Part shown: positions 14,118-22,082 of the stretch, piece by piece
Position numbering within the stretch: the stretch's first letter is position 1
Layout: each line of letters begins with the position of its first letter
The notes under the pieces: generated by a model
What the model was told of the DNA's origin: nothing
The model's input: only the letters and a program-made list of their open reading frames with translations
The model's database searches: none
DNA from: UBA4877 sp002399345
GTDB taxonomy: Bacteria > Bacillota > Thermoanaerobacteria > Thermoanaerobacterales > UBA4877
Direction: 5' to 3'
Length of the DNA stretch: 25,540 bases
Assembly: GCA_036752905.1 (NCBI GenBank)
Contig: DAIORT010000016.1
Span: forward strand, 1 to 25,540
Program-made: the position numbers and the translations under genes

Positions 14118-14681
14118 TCACTTGATCTGACATGTCAGCGTATAAATGGTTTCGGCCATATCCTTTGCTGATCTGTTCATTCCATTCTTTAGCCAATTCT
14201 GTATAAGTCCGATGCTGCCGTTCACGATGAATATAAGATAATCCTCTTTGGCATTTAGAACTGAATACGGTGCGTATGATGATGATACACCCATCTCCTG
14301 GTAAATCAAGGTGAGTAGCTGCTTTTGAAAATTGATATCACCCTGTTCGCTCATCAGTATTTGTAGGTGTTTTTTGTTTCCGTTGAAGTATTGAAAGATC
14401 TCTTCAAGGACCTTCAGCATTTCATCTTTTTTGTCCCTTTTACCTATGAGGTCCGTAATCACTTCTTTTGCCCAGGATAGGGTTTCGCCCTCGATCGTAC
14501 GTAACAAGTCGTATTGGTCTCTGTAATGTGCATAAAAAGTCGTGCGGTTGATGTCGGCTTTTTCACATAGCTCTTTGATCGTTATCTTAGAGATAGGCTT
14601 GTTTTTCATCAGTTCAAGCAGACTGTCCTGCAGTACCATGCGGGTATAGCGTGTTTTCCGGCTTTCTTTCATTTTCCTCAT
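14118..14681 (-). CDS. TetR-family transcriptional repressor
   Basis: A 187-residue regulator with an N-terminal TetR helix-turn-helix at residues about 12-60 (LQDSLLELMKNKPISKITIKELCEKADINRTTFYAHYRDQYDLL). An all-helical ligand/dimer domain follows and ends in NGSIGLIQNWLKNGMNRSAKDMAETIYTL, typical of the DhaS-like/TetR_C subgroup. The start is ATG 14681, with GGGAGG about 8 bases upstream on the minus strand. It is divergent from the ABC exporter genes, and several palindromes lie in the shared region, so it most likely represses the exporter and is relieved by an exported toxic compound. A stop codon within 71 bases of ggt separates the two convergent genes. Confidence 0.9.
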   Translation of the reverse strand: MRKMKESRKTRYTRMVLQDSLLELMKNKPISKITIKELCEKADINRTTFYAHYRDQYDLLRTIEGETLSWAKEVITDLIGKRDKKDEMLKVLEEIFQYFNGNKKHLQILMSEQGDINFQKQLLTLIYQEMGVSSSYAPYSVLNAKEDYLIFIVNGSIGLIQNWLKNGMNRSAKDMAETIYTLTCQIK

Positions 14682-14697
14682 GGAGCGGCCTCCCTAT

Positions 14698-14727
14698 CTT
14701 ATACAAATTATTATGATTCTGTTTCAA
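14698..14727 (-). promoter_or_regulatory. Candidate promoter of the tetR-type gene
   Basis: On the minus strand, TTGAAA (14727-14722) and TATAAG (14703-14698) are separated by 18 bp. The start would fall close to the GGGAGG ribosome site, giving a very short leader. Confidence 0.55.
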
Positions 14728-14750
14728 ACTAGACATTTACATGAGGTTTT

Positions 14751-14767
14751 GTTGTAAAAAATACAAC
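14751..14767. repeat. 17-bp dyad between tetR and exporter promoters
   Basis: GTTGTA and TACAAC are inverted around AAAAA, flanked by an outer imperfect dyad (ATTTACA on the left, TGTAAAC on the right). It lies just upstream of both promoters and may be a further regulator site. Confidence 0.4.
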
Positions 14768-14784
14768 TTGTAAACATCTGATGG

Positions 14785-14813
14785 TTGCAAAATAGTCACA
14801 GTGTCATTATAAT
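14785..14813 (+). promoter_or_regulatory. Promoter of the ABC exporter operon
   Basis: TTGCAA (14785-14790), 17-bp spacer, perfect TATAAT (14808-14813). The start near 14820 lies inside the first palindrome, a position suited to repression. Confidence 0.78.
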
Positions 14814-14817
14814 TAAT

Positions 14818-14836
14818 TCTTGATGGAATATCAAGA
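14818..14836. promoter_or_regulatory. Palindrome at the exporter transcription start, candidate TetR operator
   Basis: TCTTGAT and ATCAAGA are perfectly inverted around five bases (19 bp). The element covers the predicted transcription start of the exporter operon. TetR-family repressors commonly bind short palindromes of this kind. Confidence 0.55.
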
Positions 14837-14858
14837 TAATACTAATGCATAGGTATTA
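14837..14858. promoter_or_regulatory. Second palindrome in the exporter leader, candidate TetR operator
   Basis: TAATAC and GTATTA are inverted around a core containing the palindrome ATGCAT (22 bp, 18 symmetric positions). It abuts the 19-bp palindrome with no gap. The sequences of the two dyads differ, so they may bind different proteins. Confidence 0.5.
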
Positions 14859-14955
14859 ATTGTTAGAATATGCCGGTATTCGTGGAATATGGATCCTATC
14901 TATGAAAGAATTAGGTTCTTACAATAAGAGATCATCATTTGACAAGGGAGATCAT

Positions 14956-15657
14956 ATGAGCTTTATTACATTTGAGAATGTGGAGAGGGAATATCATGTC
15001 GGCGACAACGTCATAAAGGCGGTGGACGGCGTTAGCTTTGAATTAGAACAGAAGTCATTCAATGTTATCCTGGGGCAGAGCGGCGCGGGTAAAACCACAT
15101 TACTGAATCTTATCGGAGGGATGGATTCACCGACGGCGGGTCACATCTCCGTTAATGGTGAAAAGGTCTCGGATATGTCGGAGTATGAGCTCACAGAATA
15201 CCGCCGTATCCAGATCGGTTTTGTGTTTCAGTTTTACAATCTGGTACCCAACCTGACTGCTCTGGAAAATGTGCAGCTTGCCGAGGAAATATGCACGAAT
15301 CCGCTGGATGCTCGTGAGATGATGCAGCGGGTGGGGCTGGATAAAAGGATGGATAATTTCCCCAGTCAGATGTCCGGAGGTGAGCAGCAGCGTGTCTCCA
15401 TTGCACGGGCGCTAGCGAAAAACCCCAAGATTGTGCTGTGTGATGAGCCAACGGGTGCACTGGATTCTGAAACCGGACGCAAAGTGTTGCGTTTAATCCG
15501 TGATGTATCAAGCGAATTGGGAAAGACGGTGATCATCGTTACGCACAATGCGCCGATTGCTGATATGGCGCAGACGGTGCTTTATATGAAAGACGGGGAG
15601 ATTGCGGAGACGAAGAGCCATGCTCATCCCAAGGATGTGGAGGATATAGTATGGTAA
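14956..15657 (+). CDS. MacB/LolD-type ABC transporter ATP-binding protein
   Basis: A 233-residue ATPase of the MacB/LolD/FtsE group. The Walker A is GQSGAGKTT (residues 40-48), the Q-loop FQFYNLVPNLTALENV, the signature SGGEQQRVSIARAL (140-153), the Walker B VLCDEPTGALDS with D163-E164, and the switch histidine is H197 in VTHN. The start is ATG 14956 with AGGGAG 6 bases before; a longer frame back to TTG 14860 would begin inside the operator region. It overlaps the permease start by 7 bases, so both are translated together. It powers the FtsX-type permease encoded next and is cytosolic on the membrane face. Confidence 0.95.
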   Translation: MSFITFENVEREYHVGDNVIKAVDGVSFELEQKSFNVILGQSGAGKTTLLNLIGGMDSPTAGHISVNGEKVSDMSEYELTEYRRIQIGFVFQFYNLVPNLTALENVQLAEEICTNPLDAREMMQRVGLDKRMDNFPSQMSGGEQQRVSIARALAKNPKIVLCDEPTGALDSETGRKVLRLIRDVSSELGKTVIIVTHNAPIADMAQTVLYMKDGEIAETKSHAHPKDVEDIVW

Positions 15658-17966
15658 GAGGTGCTCTGTTTAAAAAATCCCTGCGTGATATGCAGGAGTC
15701 AAAGGCGCAGTTTATCTCAATTTTTATTATGGTTACTTTGGCTGTTTCTATTATGACGGGGCTGGATAGTGTTTGGTTTACAGTTGAACATACCGTGAAT
15801 TCCATGTACAATGCAGCTAACCTCTCCGATCTGTGGGTGAACGTAGTTAATCCTACGGAAAGGGATCTATGGGGCATACGGCGGCTGGACGGTGTTACGC
15901 ATGTGGAGAGACGTTTTTCCGGGGAGGCTGATGCCGATCTTTCGGGTAAGCCCACACTGCATGTTTATGCACTGGATGAAGGCAGCATACTTGACCAGCC
16001 CGAGATGCAACGAGGAAGGTTTAAAAGGCGCGGAAGTGGTGTGGTTTTAGACAGTACATTTGCTAAGGCACACGGGATCAAGGTCGGTGATTTTATCACC
16101 ATTAAGATGGGCGATGTTTGGGCGAGGCTACCCATTGACGGCCTGGCCTTGGACAGCGAGCAGGTTTATGCCGTGAAGAATGCCGCGACCATCGCGCCAA
16201 ATTCCAAAGAATACGGATTTGTTGTGATGCGTACCGGCTTATTGGAAAAATTTTATGGACGCAAGATTTATAATCAAATCAGTGTAGAAACCATGCCGGA
16301 TACCGATCCTGATAAATTAGTTAAGCAGGTGGATTCCGCGATAGGCAAGAGACTTATCGGCATAACCCTTCAGAAGGACAACACCAGTGTCTTAAGTGTC
16401 AACGGACGTATACAGCAGTTTAAAACACTGTCTGCCGTGTTCCCGCTTCTTTTCTTTGTTGTTTCCGCACTCATCACTCAGAGTACAATGGTGAGGATGA
16501 TTGACAACCAGCGCGGACAAATAGGTATACTCAAGGCCCTGGGTTACAGCAAGAAGAGTATACTTTGGCATTATACCTCTTATGGATTGATTACCGGTGT
16601 GCTGGGCTCGTTTGCCGGCCTTCTTATCGGACCTAATCTGTTCGGACGGGTTTTGGTTCCGCAGCTGAGGCTTACGCTCAGTAGTTACAGCATACACATC
16701 AATTACTTGAACTTTTTGTTTGCATTCCTTTTGATCTTGCTGTGTACTGGCGGTGTATCTCTTTATGCCTGCAAAAAAATGCTGGAGGATTCTCCCGCGG
16801 AGCTTCTTCGTGACAAACAACCCAAGAAGGGAACGCATATTTTTGCTGAAGCTATCCCTTCTTTTTGGGAAAGGCTGACCTTCAGCAGTAAGCTGATTGT
16901 GAGAAATACAATGAAAAATAAGAGCCGTTTCATCATGGGCATCATAGGGGTGATGGGTTGTGTTGGTGTGATTATTGCGGCCTTGACTATAAGAACCACT
17001 GTAGCGGGGTTGAATGATCAGATGTATGGCGATACTTTTACCTATGATCAGAAGGTACTCGTTGATCCCCAAAAGACGGATTCATACTACCTTGGAAACT
17101 TAGGACTGGACGGTGTCACACAACAGATAGAGGAATCCGCTGTAGAGGTGATCTGTCCCGACGGCATGCAGCAAATGGAGCCTATAACAATAACGACCCG
17201 AAAAAGCCCACTGATTCATATGCATGATACCGACGGGAGTTCCATTTCTCTGCCTGAAAAGGGAATCCTTATGAGCCGCAAGCTATGTGAGACGTTGGGT
17301 GTGCAGCAAGGCGACAATATACAAATCAAACGAACGAATAAGGGTTATGTTACCGTACCTATTACAGAGGTTTCATATATGGCCTCCGGCCAGGGAATTT
17401 ACGTAACCGACAGCTATTGGAAATCCTTTGGTGAGACATTTTCACCGACTGCACTGCTTATTAAGTGGAACGGTAAACCCGATCAAGGTTTTTTGAAGAG
17501 CGATAAAGTATTGGATTCAGCAACACGGGAAAACCAGAATTCCAGTCTGTCTGACAGCATGCAGGTTGTAAACTTTGCTGTTGTGGCAATGATTATCATG
17601 GGCACGACACTGGCTTTTGTAGTATTATATAATATCAGCATACTGAACTTTTCTGAGCGTATACGGGATCTTGCAACACTTAAGGTGCTTGGTTTCCATA
17701 ACCGTGAGATTCGTAATCTTGTGCTGTTGGAGAATTATTTTACAGCGCTGCTTGGAACATTTGTGGGCATCCCTATAGGAAGGTTTATCTCGTGGCTTAT
17801 TGCCAGCAGTTTGGACGAGCGTTTGGATCTTAAGGGGAATATCGCATTGCCTGACGTACTCATTGCAGCTGTAATGACCCTGGGTTTTGCGTGGATCATC
17901 AATAACATTGTTGCAAAGAAGATAAAACATATTGATATGCTCGAGGCGCTGAAAAGCGTGGAGTGA
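15651..17966 (+). CDS. FtsX/MacB-type ABC transporter permease, duplicated (771 aa)
   Basis: A large permease with two FtsX-like halves. The first half has an N-terminal membrane helix (FISIFIMVTLAVSIMTGL, residues about 17-36), an extracellular domain to about 260, then three helices (about 265-375) with the typical RGQIGILKALGYSKKSILWHY coupling segment. The second half has a helix near 430-450 (IMGIIGVMGCVGVIIAAL), another extracellular domain, and three helices at about 640-760 with RIRDLATLKVLGFHNREIRNLVLLENY. Eight membrane segments in all. The family exports peptides, lipoproteins or drugs by mechanotransmission rather than by a pore in the ABC unit. Its stop overlaps the region just before the adaptor gene. 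Confidence 0.92.
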   Translation: MVRGALFKKSLRDMQESKAQFISIFIMVTLAVSIMTGLDSVWFTVEHTVNSMYNAANLSDLWVNVVNPTERDLWGIRRLDGVTHVERRFSGEADADLSGKPTLHVYALDEGSILDQPEMQRGRFKRRGSGVVLDSTFAKAHGIKVGDFITIKMGDVWARLPIDGLALDSEQVYAVKNAATIAPNSKEYGFVVMRTGLLEKFYGRKIYNQISVETMPDTDPDKLVKQVDSAIGKRLIGITLQKDNTSVLSVNGRIQQFKTLSAVFPLLFFVVSALITQSTMVRMIDNQRGQIGILKALGYSKKSILWHYTSYGLITGVLGSFAGLLIGPNLFGRVLVPQLRLTLSSYSIHINYLNFLFAFLLILLCTGGVSLYACKKMLEDSPAELLRDKQPKKGTHIFAEAIPSFWERLTFSSKLIVRNTMKNKSRFIMGIIGVMGCVGVIIAALTIRTTVAGLNDQMYGDTFTYDQKVLVDPQKTDSYYLGNLGLDGVTQQIEESAVEVICPDGMQQMEPITITTRKSPLIHMHDTDGSSISLPEKGILMSRKLCETLGVQQGDNIQIKRTNKGYVTVPITEVSYMASGQGIYVTDSYWKSFGETFSPTALLIKWNGKPDQGFLKSDKVLDSATRENQNSSLSDSMQVVNFAVVAMIIMGTTLAFVVLYNISILNFSERIRDLATLKVLGFHNREIRNLVLLENYFTALLGTFVGIPIGRFISWLIASSLDERLDLKGNIALPDVLIAAVMTLGFAWIINNIVAKKIKHIDMLEALKSVE

Positions 17967-17983
17967 TTATAGGGGGTACCTTT

Positions 17984-19168
17984 ATGAAGAACTGGTTTAT
18001 ATCACACAAAAAACAGGTATTGGCGGGGGCATGCGTACTTATTGTGCTTGCCGCTTTACTGGGTATCTTTTTCCACCATAAAAAAGAAATAGCTAAAACG
18101 GCAGCCAAACAGATTTCTCCTCACGAGGAAAGTGAAATCGATGCATGGGGAGAGGTGAATTATACCCGTATGGAAGACATCAGTATCGATTTTCCATCGG
18201 TGGTGACAGGTGTGCAGGTAAAGGAAGGAGACCGGGTTACACTCAGCCAGTCCCTCGTGAACCTGGACTTGTCCGAGCATAATGGAAATATTAGGAAATT
18301 GAAACAACAGCTTGCAGCTGAGAATGCCGCGCTTCCGGCAGCAAAACAGGAGATATCTGCCCTTGAGTCCGATATTACGGAAACACAAAATCAAATCGCA
18401 CGCAAGACTAAAGAATATAACTATGGGACAAACTCCGACTTAAAGCTGCTTAAGAGTTCTCTGGGCCTGGCCCAGCACGACCTTGCTACTTCGAAGAGTG
18501 ACCTTGCAAGGTACCAGGCCCTCTATCATTCTGGTGCCATACCCGAGGTAACTTTAAACCAATATAAAGATGCGGTGGTTCAACGCCAAAAAGCTGTAAA
18601 TGACGTACAGTTAAATATACAAAAGACAAAAACTGCATTAAAAGATGAATTGGACCAACTGAATGTCTTGCTTAAGTCAAAACAGGACCAGCTTTCACAG
18701 GCAAAGCTGGCAAATACAGCCAATGTTGCTAAGCAGCAGGGCGGGATATCATCCGTCCAGATAGACCTGGATACCATGACGGCTAAAACATCAAAGGATT
18801 ATATCAAGGGTAACAAGATCGTTTCAAATATAAAAAATGGGATTGTACAGAATATAGCGGTTACTGACGGTTCACATCTGGGTATACAGGGTGCACCGAC
18901 CAAGGTGCTTCAGATAATAGATGCCGATTCACTCACTGTGTGCGCTGAGGTTGACGAGGAATTTATAGACAGTATAAAGATCAATGAGCCGGTGAGAATA
19001 GTCCTCGCCTCTTCGCCGGATGCTTCACTCTCAGGCAAGGTAGTACAGGTTCCCGATGCCGCCGTGGAAAAAGATGGAAGGCGGATAGTAAAGGTACAAG
19101 TCAAACCCAATGATCCGCAGCATTTGCTTAAACCGGGATATACTGCCGATGTATATTTTAAAAGATAA
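17984..19168 (+). CDS. HlyD/MacA-type membrane-fusion (adaptor) protein
   Basis: A 394-residue adaptor with a single N-terminal membrane anchor (VLAGACVLIVLAALLGIFF, residues about 12-30). Next comes a lipoyl-type half (VVTGVQVKEGDRVTLSQSLVNLD), a long helical hairpin at about 95-240 rich in Lys, Gln and Leu, then a second lipoyl part (GIVQNIAVTDGSHLG) and a beta-barrel domain with LTVCAEVDEEFIDSIKINEPVRIVL. The start is ATG 17984, preceded by GGGGGT at about 8 bases. An in-frame GTG at 17963 overlapping the permease stop is less likely. It completes a Gram-positive MacAB-like or YknXYZ-like exporter. Confidence 0.9.
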   Translation: MKNWFISHKKQVLAGACVLIVLAALLGIFFHHKKEIAKTAAKQISPHEESEIDAWGEVNYTRMEDISIDFPSVVTGVQVKEGDRVTLSQSLVNLDLSEHNGNIRKLKQQLAAENAALPAAKQEISALESDITETQNQIARKTKEYNYGTNSDLKLLKSSLGLAQHDLATSKSDLARYQALYHSGAIPEVTLNQYKDAVVQRQKAVNDVQLNIQKTKTALKDELDQLNVLLKSKQDQLSQAKLANTANVAKQQGGISSVQIDLDTMTAKTSKDYIKGNKIVSNIKNGIVQNIAVTDGSHLGIQGAPTKVLQIIDADSLTVCAEVDEEFIDSIKINEPVRIVLASSPDASLSGKVVQVPDAAVEKDGRRIVKVQVKPNDPQHLLKPGYTADVYFKR

Positions 19169-19180
19169 AAATAGACGAAC

Positions 19181-19211
19181 GGGACTGCGCAGGAGCAGTC
19201 CTCATTTTTTT
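19181..19211 (+). terminator. Terminator of the ABC exporter operon
   Basis: GGACTGC (19182-19188) and GCAGTCC (19195-19201) form a perfect 7-bp stem with a 6-base loop, followed by CA and a run of T. It lies 13 bases after the adaptor stop. Confidence 0.9.
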
Positions 19212-19338
19212 ATAGTAAAAAGTGAATATTAATATTAAGATGGTATTTAATATTGCTAATTTAGTGCGGCCTGGCCCTACCGCATGATTACCATATATGA
19301 TATAATATTATCTTGTTAATAAGTGTAGAGGTGATTTG

Positions 19339-20409
19339 ATGTTTGACAAACTGGAATCGATTAAAGATAGATATGATGAGTTGACAAACAAAATTGCCGA
19401 CCCAGAGGTTATTTCGGACAGTGATTTGTGGCAGAAGCTGGTTAAAGAACATGCATCCATAGAAGAAGTGGTTTTAAAATATGAAGAATATAAAAAAACA
19501 CTTGATGTGATAGACGAAGACAAGTCAATGTTAAATGAAAAACTGGATAGTGATTTTAAAGAGATGGTTGAGTCTGAAATCAATGAGCTTGAAGGAAAAA
19601 AGACTAAACTGGAGGAAGATATAAAGGTACTTCTTATACCCAAGGATCCCAACGATGAAAAAAACGTCATTGTAGAGATAAGAGGGGGAGCAGGAGGTGA
19701 GGAGGCAGCTCTTTTTGCAGCGGACCTTTACCGTATGTATTCCATGTATGCTGAAGCCAAGAGATGGAAGGTTGAGGTTATGAACTCCAACCAGACCGAT
19801 CTTGGAGGATTTAAAGAAATAGTATTCAGCGTGGAAGGCAAGGGAGCGTACAGCAGGCTGAAATATGAAAGCGGTGTGCACAGGGTACAGAGGGTTCCCG
19901 AAACAGAGGCAGGCGGACGTATACACACATCTACGGCTACGGTTGCCGTACTTCCTGAAGCCAAGGCTGTAGATATAGAGATAAAACCGGATGATATTAA
20001 AGTGGATGTTTTCCGCTCAAGCGGACATGGTGGTCAAAGTGTAAATACGACGGACTCGGCTGTAAGGATAACCCACCTGCCCACCGGCATTGTTATAACA
20101 TGCCAGGACGAGAGGTCTCAGCTTAAAAACAAGGATAGGGCGATGAAATACCTTAGAGCTAAACTCTATGATATAGCCAGGGAAGAGCAAACTGAGAGCA
20201 GGGCTGAGAATAGGAAACTACAGGTAGGTACCGGAGACAGGAGTGAAAGGATAAGGACATATAACTATCCGCAGGGGCGGGTATCCGATCACAGGATAAA
20301 TCTTACTTTGTATAAGTTAAATGCAATACTTGACGGTGATTTGGATGAATTGATCGATGCCCTCACGATAGCGGATCAAACAGAAAAATTGGAAGAAGAG
20401 GTAAGCTAA
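19339..20409 (+). CDS. prfA: Peptide chain release factor 1
   Basis: Release factor 1, 356 residues, which reads UAA and UAG in the ribosomal A site and triggers peptidyl-tRNA hydrolysis. The codon-recognition motif P-x-T appears as PET in RVPETEAGGRIHTST. The catalytic GGQ is at residues 231-233 within SSGHGGQSVNTTDSAVRITHLPTG, which fits RF1 spacing. The C-terminus has RTYNYPQGRVSDHRINLTLYKL. The start is ATG 19339 with AGAGGTGA 5 bases before; the TTG immediately upstream is in frame but not needed. It stands alone here, whereas prfA often neighbours prmC, the methylase that modifies the GGQ glutamine. A terminator lies on its 3' end. Confidence 0.97.
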   Translation: MFDKLESIKDRYDELTNKIADPEVISDSDLWQKLVKEHASIEEVVLKYEEYKKTLDVIDEDKSMLNEKLDSDFKEMVESEINELEGKKTKLEEDIKVLLIPKDPNDEKNVIVEIRGGAGGEEAALFAADLYRMYSMYAEAKRWKVEVMNSNQTDLGGFKEIVFSVEGKGAYSRLKYESGVHRVQRVPETEAGGRIHTSTATVAVLPEAKAVDIEIKPDDIKVDVFRSSGHGGQSVNTTDSAVRITHLPTGIVITCQDERSQLKNKDRAMKYLRAKLYDIAREEQTESRAENRKLQVGTGDRSERIRTYNYPQGRVSDHRINLTLYKLNAILDGDLDELIDALTIADQTEKLEEEVS

Positions 20410-20426
20410 AAAGCATGCCTCTTTTT
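20396..20426 (+). terminator. Terminator overlapping the 3' end of prfA
   Basis: AAGAGGTA (20396-20403) pairs with TGCCTCTT (20416-20423, one G-T), then an A-A mismatch and an inner GC/GC pair close on TAAAAA. A T-run follows. The left arm lies in the last codons of prfA. Confidence 0.75.
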
Positions 20427-20458
20427 ATTTTATAAATTGTACATGTATTATTTTGAAC

Positions 20459-20487
20459 TTTACACCATTTCTTTTGATTGCTATAAT
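20459..20487 (+). promoter_or_regulatory. Promoter of the C_GCAxxG_C_C/TDT genes
   Basis: TTTACA (20459-20464), 17-bp spacer, perfect TATAAT (20482-20487), about 45 bases before the ATG at 20532. This is among the closest matches to the sigma-A consensus in the window. Confidence 0.78.
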
Positions 20488-20531
20488 AAACACAGTATTA
20501 ACTGATCACATATTAAGAAGGGGGATCTGAA

Positions 20532-21041
20532 ATGAATATAAAACAGGAAGTCAGTGTAAATAAAGTGGAAAAGGATGCCGAAGATTACTTTAGCAACGGA
20601 TTTTTTTGCTGTGAGGCAGTCGTGGCATCGATCATGGACAATTTTGAGCTTGACATTCCAAGAGAGGTTATAGGTATGGCATCAGGAATGGCAGTAGGGG
20701 CTGGACGCTCCGGATGTATGTGCGGCGCATTAAACGGGGGTATATTAACGTTGGGTATATTTTTCGGCCGTTCGCAGCTAAGCGGGAAAGATGATCCCAA
20801 AGTAGTAAAATGTATGGCTTTAACTCATGAACTGCATGATTGGTTTAAGCAGGCGACCGGAAAGAATTCTACCTGCTGCCGTGTTCTTACCAGAGAATTT
20901 GATATGAGCAAGGGTGAAAACTTTAAGCAATGTGTGCGCTTCACAGGAATGACTGCAGCCAAGGTTGCGGAAATCGTTGTTCGTGAATTGGGGCTCACTA
21001 ATTTGGATGGAAAAGAAAGTTTAAGCACGCAAACTGTGTAG
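20532..21041 (+). CDS. C_GCAxxG_C_C family cysteine-rich (probable redox) protein
   Basis: A 169-residue soluble protein of the C_GCAxxG_C_C family, named for its spaced conserved cysteines. Visible here are C26/C27 (FFCCEAV), C62 and C64 in GRSGCMCGALNGG, C115/C116 (NSTCCRVLT) and C134 (FKQCVRFTG). The family is common in anaerobes, often beside thioredoxin-like, selenium-related or membrane transport genes. It is thought to be redox-active or metal/cofactor-binding, but no function is proven to my knowledge. AAGGGGG lies about 8 bases before the ATG. A good promoter precedes it and the TDT transporter gene follows after 19 bases, so the two are probably co-expressed. Confidence 0.88.
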   Translation: MNIKQEVSVNKVEKDAEDYFSNGFFCCEAVVASIMDNFELDIPREVIGMASGMAVGAGRSGCMCGALNGGILTLGIFFGRSQLSGKDDPKVVKCMALTHELHDWFKQATGKNSTCCRVLTREFDMSKGENFKQCVRFTGMTAAKVAEIVVRELGLTNLDGKESLSTQTV

Positions 21042-21060
21042 GGAGGAAGATATTAGTTTA

Positions 21061-22002
21061 ATGGATATCATTAAGAAAACACCGGTGGCTCTCTGCGGAT
21101 TGATGTTAGGCGTGGCGTCTCTGGGCAATCTGCTCAAAAGTTTTTCCGAGGGCATTTATATGGCGTGCGGTATTGCAGCCGGCATGCTCATGCTCCTGTT
21201 TGTCCTGAGGTGTATATTATTTCCTCAAAAATTATCGGATGATATGAAGAGTCCGGTAATGGCAAGCATAGCCGGAACATTCTCCATGGCTTTGATGCAG
21301 CTCACCGTCTATGCCCAGCCATGGCTGGGCTCTGCCTCCATGTATATCTGGTTTCTGGCGATTGTCTTACATATCGCTCTTATTGTTTATTTTACATGGA
21401 AATTTATTTTTAAGCTGCAGATGACCAATGTCTACGCGAGTTACTTTATCGTATACGTCGGCATTGTAGTGGCCTCAATAACGGCGCCTGCCTATGAAAA
21501 GAACTGGATAGGAAAGGGTGCTTTCTGGTTTGGATTATGTACTTTTGTCGTTCTTCTTGTGCTGGTTACGGCAAGGTATGTGAAACATAAAGAAGTTTCC
21601 GACTCTACCAAACCCTTTATCTGTATTTATGCGGCGCCGATGAGTCTGTGCATAGCCGGCTATATTCAGTCTTTTAAGCCGGTAAGCTATAATTTTCTGC
21701 TGGCTATGTATGCTGTTGCCTGTTTACTTTATGTCTTTGCATTGATCAAAGCGATCACCTATTTAAAATTGCCGTTTTATCCAAGCGATGCGGCATTTAC
21801 TTTTCCGTTTGTCATAAGCGCCATCGCTTCCAAACAGCTGATGGGCAGTGTTGCTGCGCTGGGTCATACTCTGCCCGCATTGAATTATATTGTGCCTGTT
21901 CAAACGGCTGTGGCTGCCATCGCGGTCTTATATACTTTTATCCGCTTTGCTGTCTTTCTCTTTACGAAACCGGATAGAGCGGCGGCTGTTTCCAATAGGT
22001 GA
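21061..22002 (+). CDS. TDT (TehA/SLAC1)-family transporter
   Basis: A 313-residue, highly hydrophobic protein with about ten membrane helices, matching the tellurite-resistance/dicarboxylate transporter family (TehA, Mae1, SLAC1). The N-terminus (TPVALCGLMLGVASLGNLL) is the family signature, and AAPMSLCIAGYIQSF and FTFPFVISAIASKQLMG recall later pore helices. Members carry anions such as C4-dicarboxylates, sulfite, nitrate or chloride. The start is unusual: GGGAGG (21041-21046) is 14 bases before ATG 21061, too far, but only 5 bases before an in-frame ATT at 21052. Initiation at ATT would add three residues. Downstream AraC gene follows after 80 bases. Confidence 0.87.
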   Translation: MDIIKKTPVALCGLMLGVASLGNLLKSFSEGIYMACGIAAGMLMLLFVLRCILFPQKLSDDMKSPVMASIAGTFSMALMQLTVYAQPWLGSASMYIWFLAIVLHIALIVYFTWKFIFKLQMTNVYASYFIVYVGIVVASITAPAYEKNWIGKGAFWFGLCTFVVLLVLVTARYVKHKEVSDSTKPFICIYAAPMSLCIAGYIQSFKPVSYNFLLAMYAVACLLYVFALIKAITYLKLPFYPSDAAFTFPFVISAIASKQLMGSVAALGHTLPALNYIVPVQTAVAAIAVLYTFIRFAVFLFTKPDRAAAVSNR

Positions 22003-22082
22003 TTTGCAGGTGTTGTAAGAGCCGGTGAAGGTAAGGGTTCGGAAATATTTAGGAATAGGTATGTGAAACAGAGGTGAATCAT

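Noticed and set aside
14127..14138. 12-bp perfect palindrome CTGACATGTCAG
   Set aside because: Inside the 3' coding end of the tetR-type gene; palindromes of this size are expected several times by chance in 25 kb.
14860..14955. Upstream TTG start for the ABC ATPase
   Set aside because: The added 32 residues do not fit the family, and AGGGAG lies properly before ATG 14956.
16392..17072. 226-codon open frame on the minus strand
   Set aside because: Antisense within the ABC permease; composition is that of a shadow frame, rich in His, Gln and Arg without domains.
19301..19306. TATAAT upstream of prfA as a promoter
   Set aside because: No -35 at a suitable distance (TACCGC there), so left unannotated, although prfA must have a promoter in this gap.
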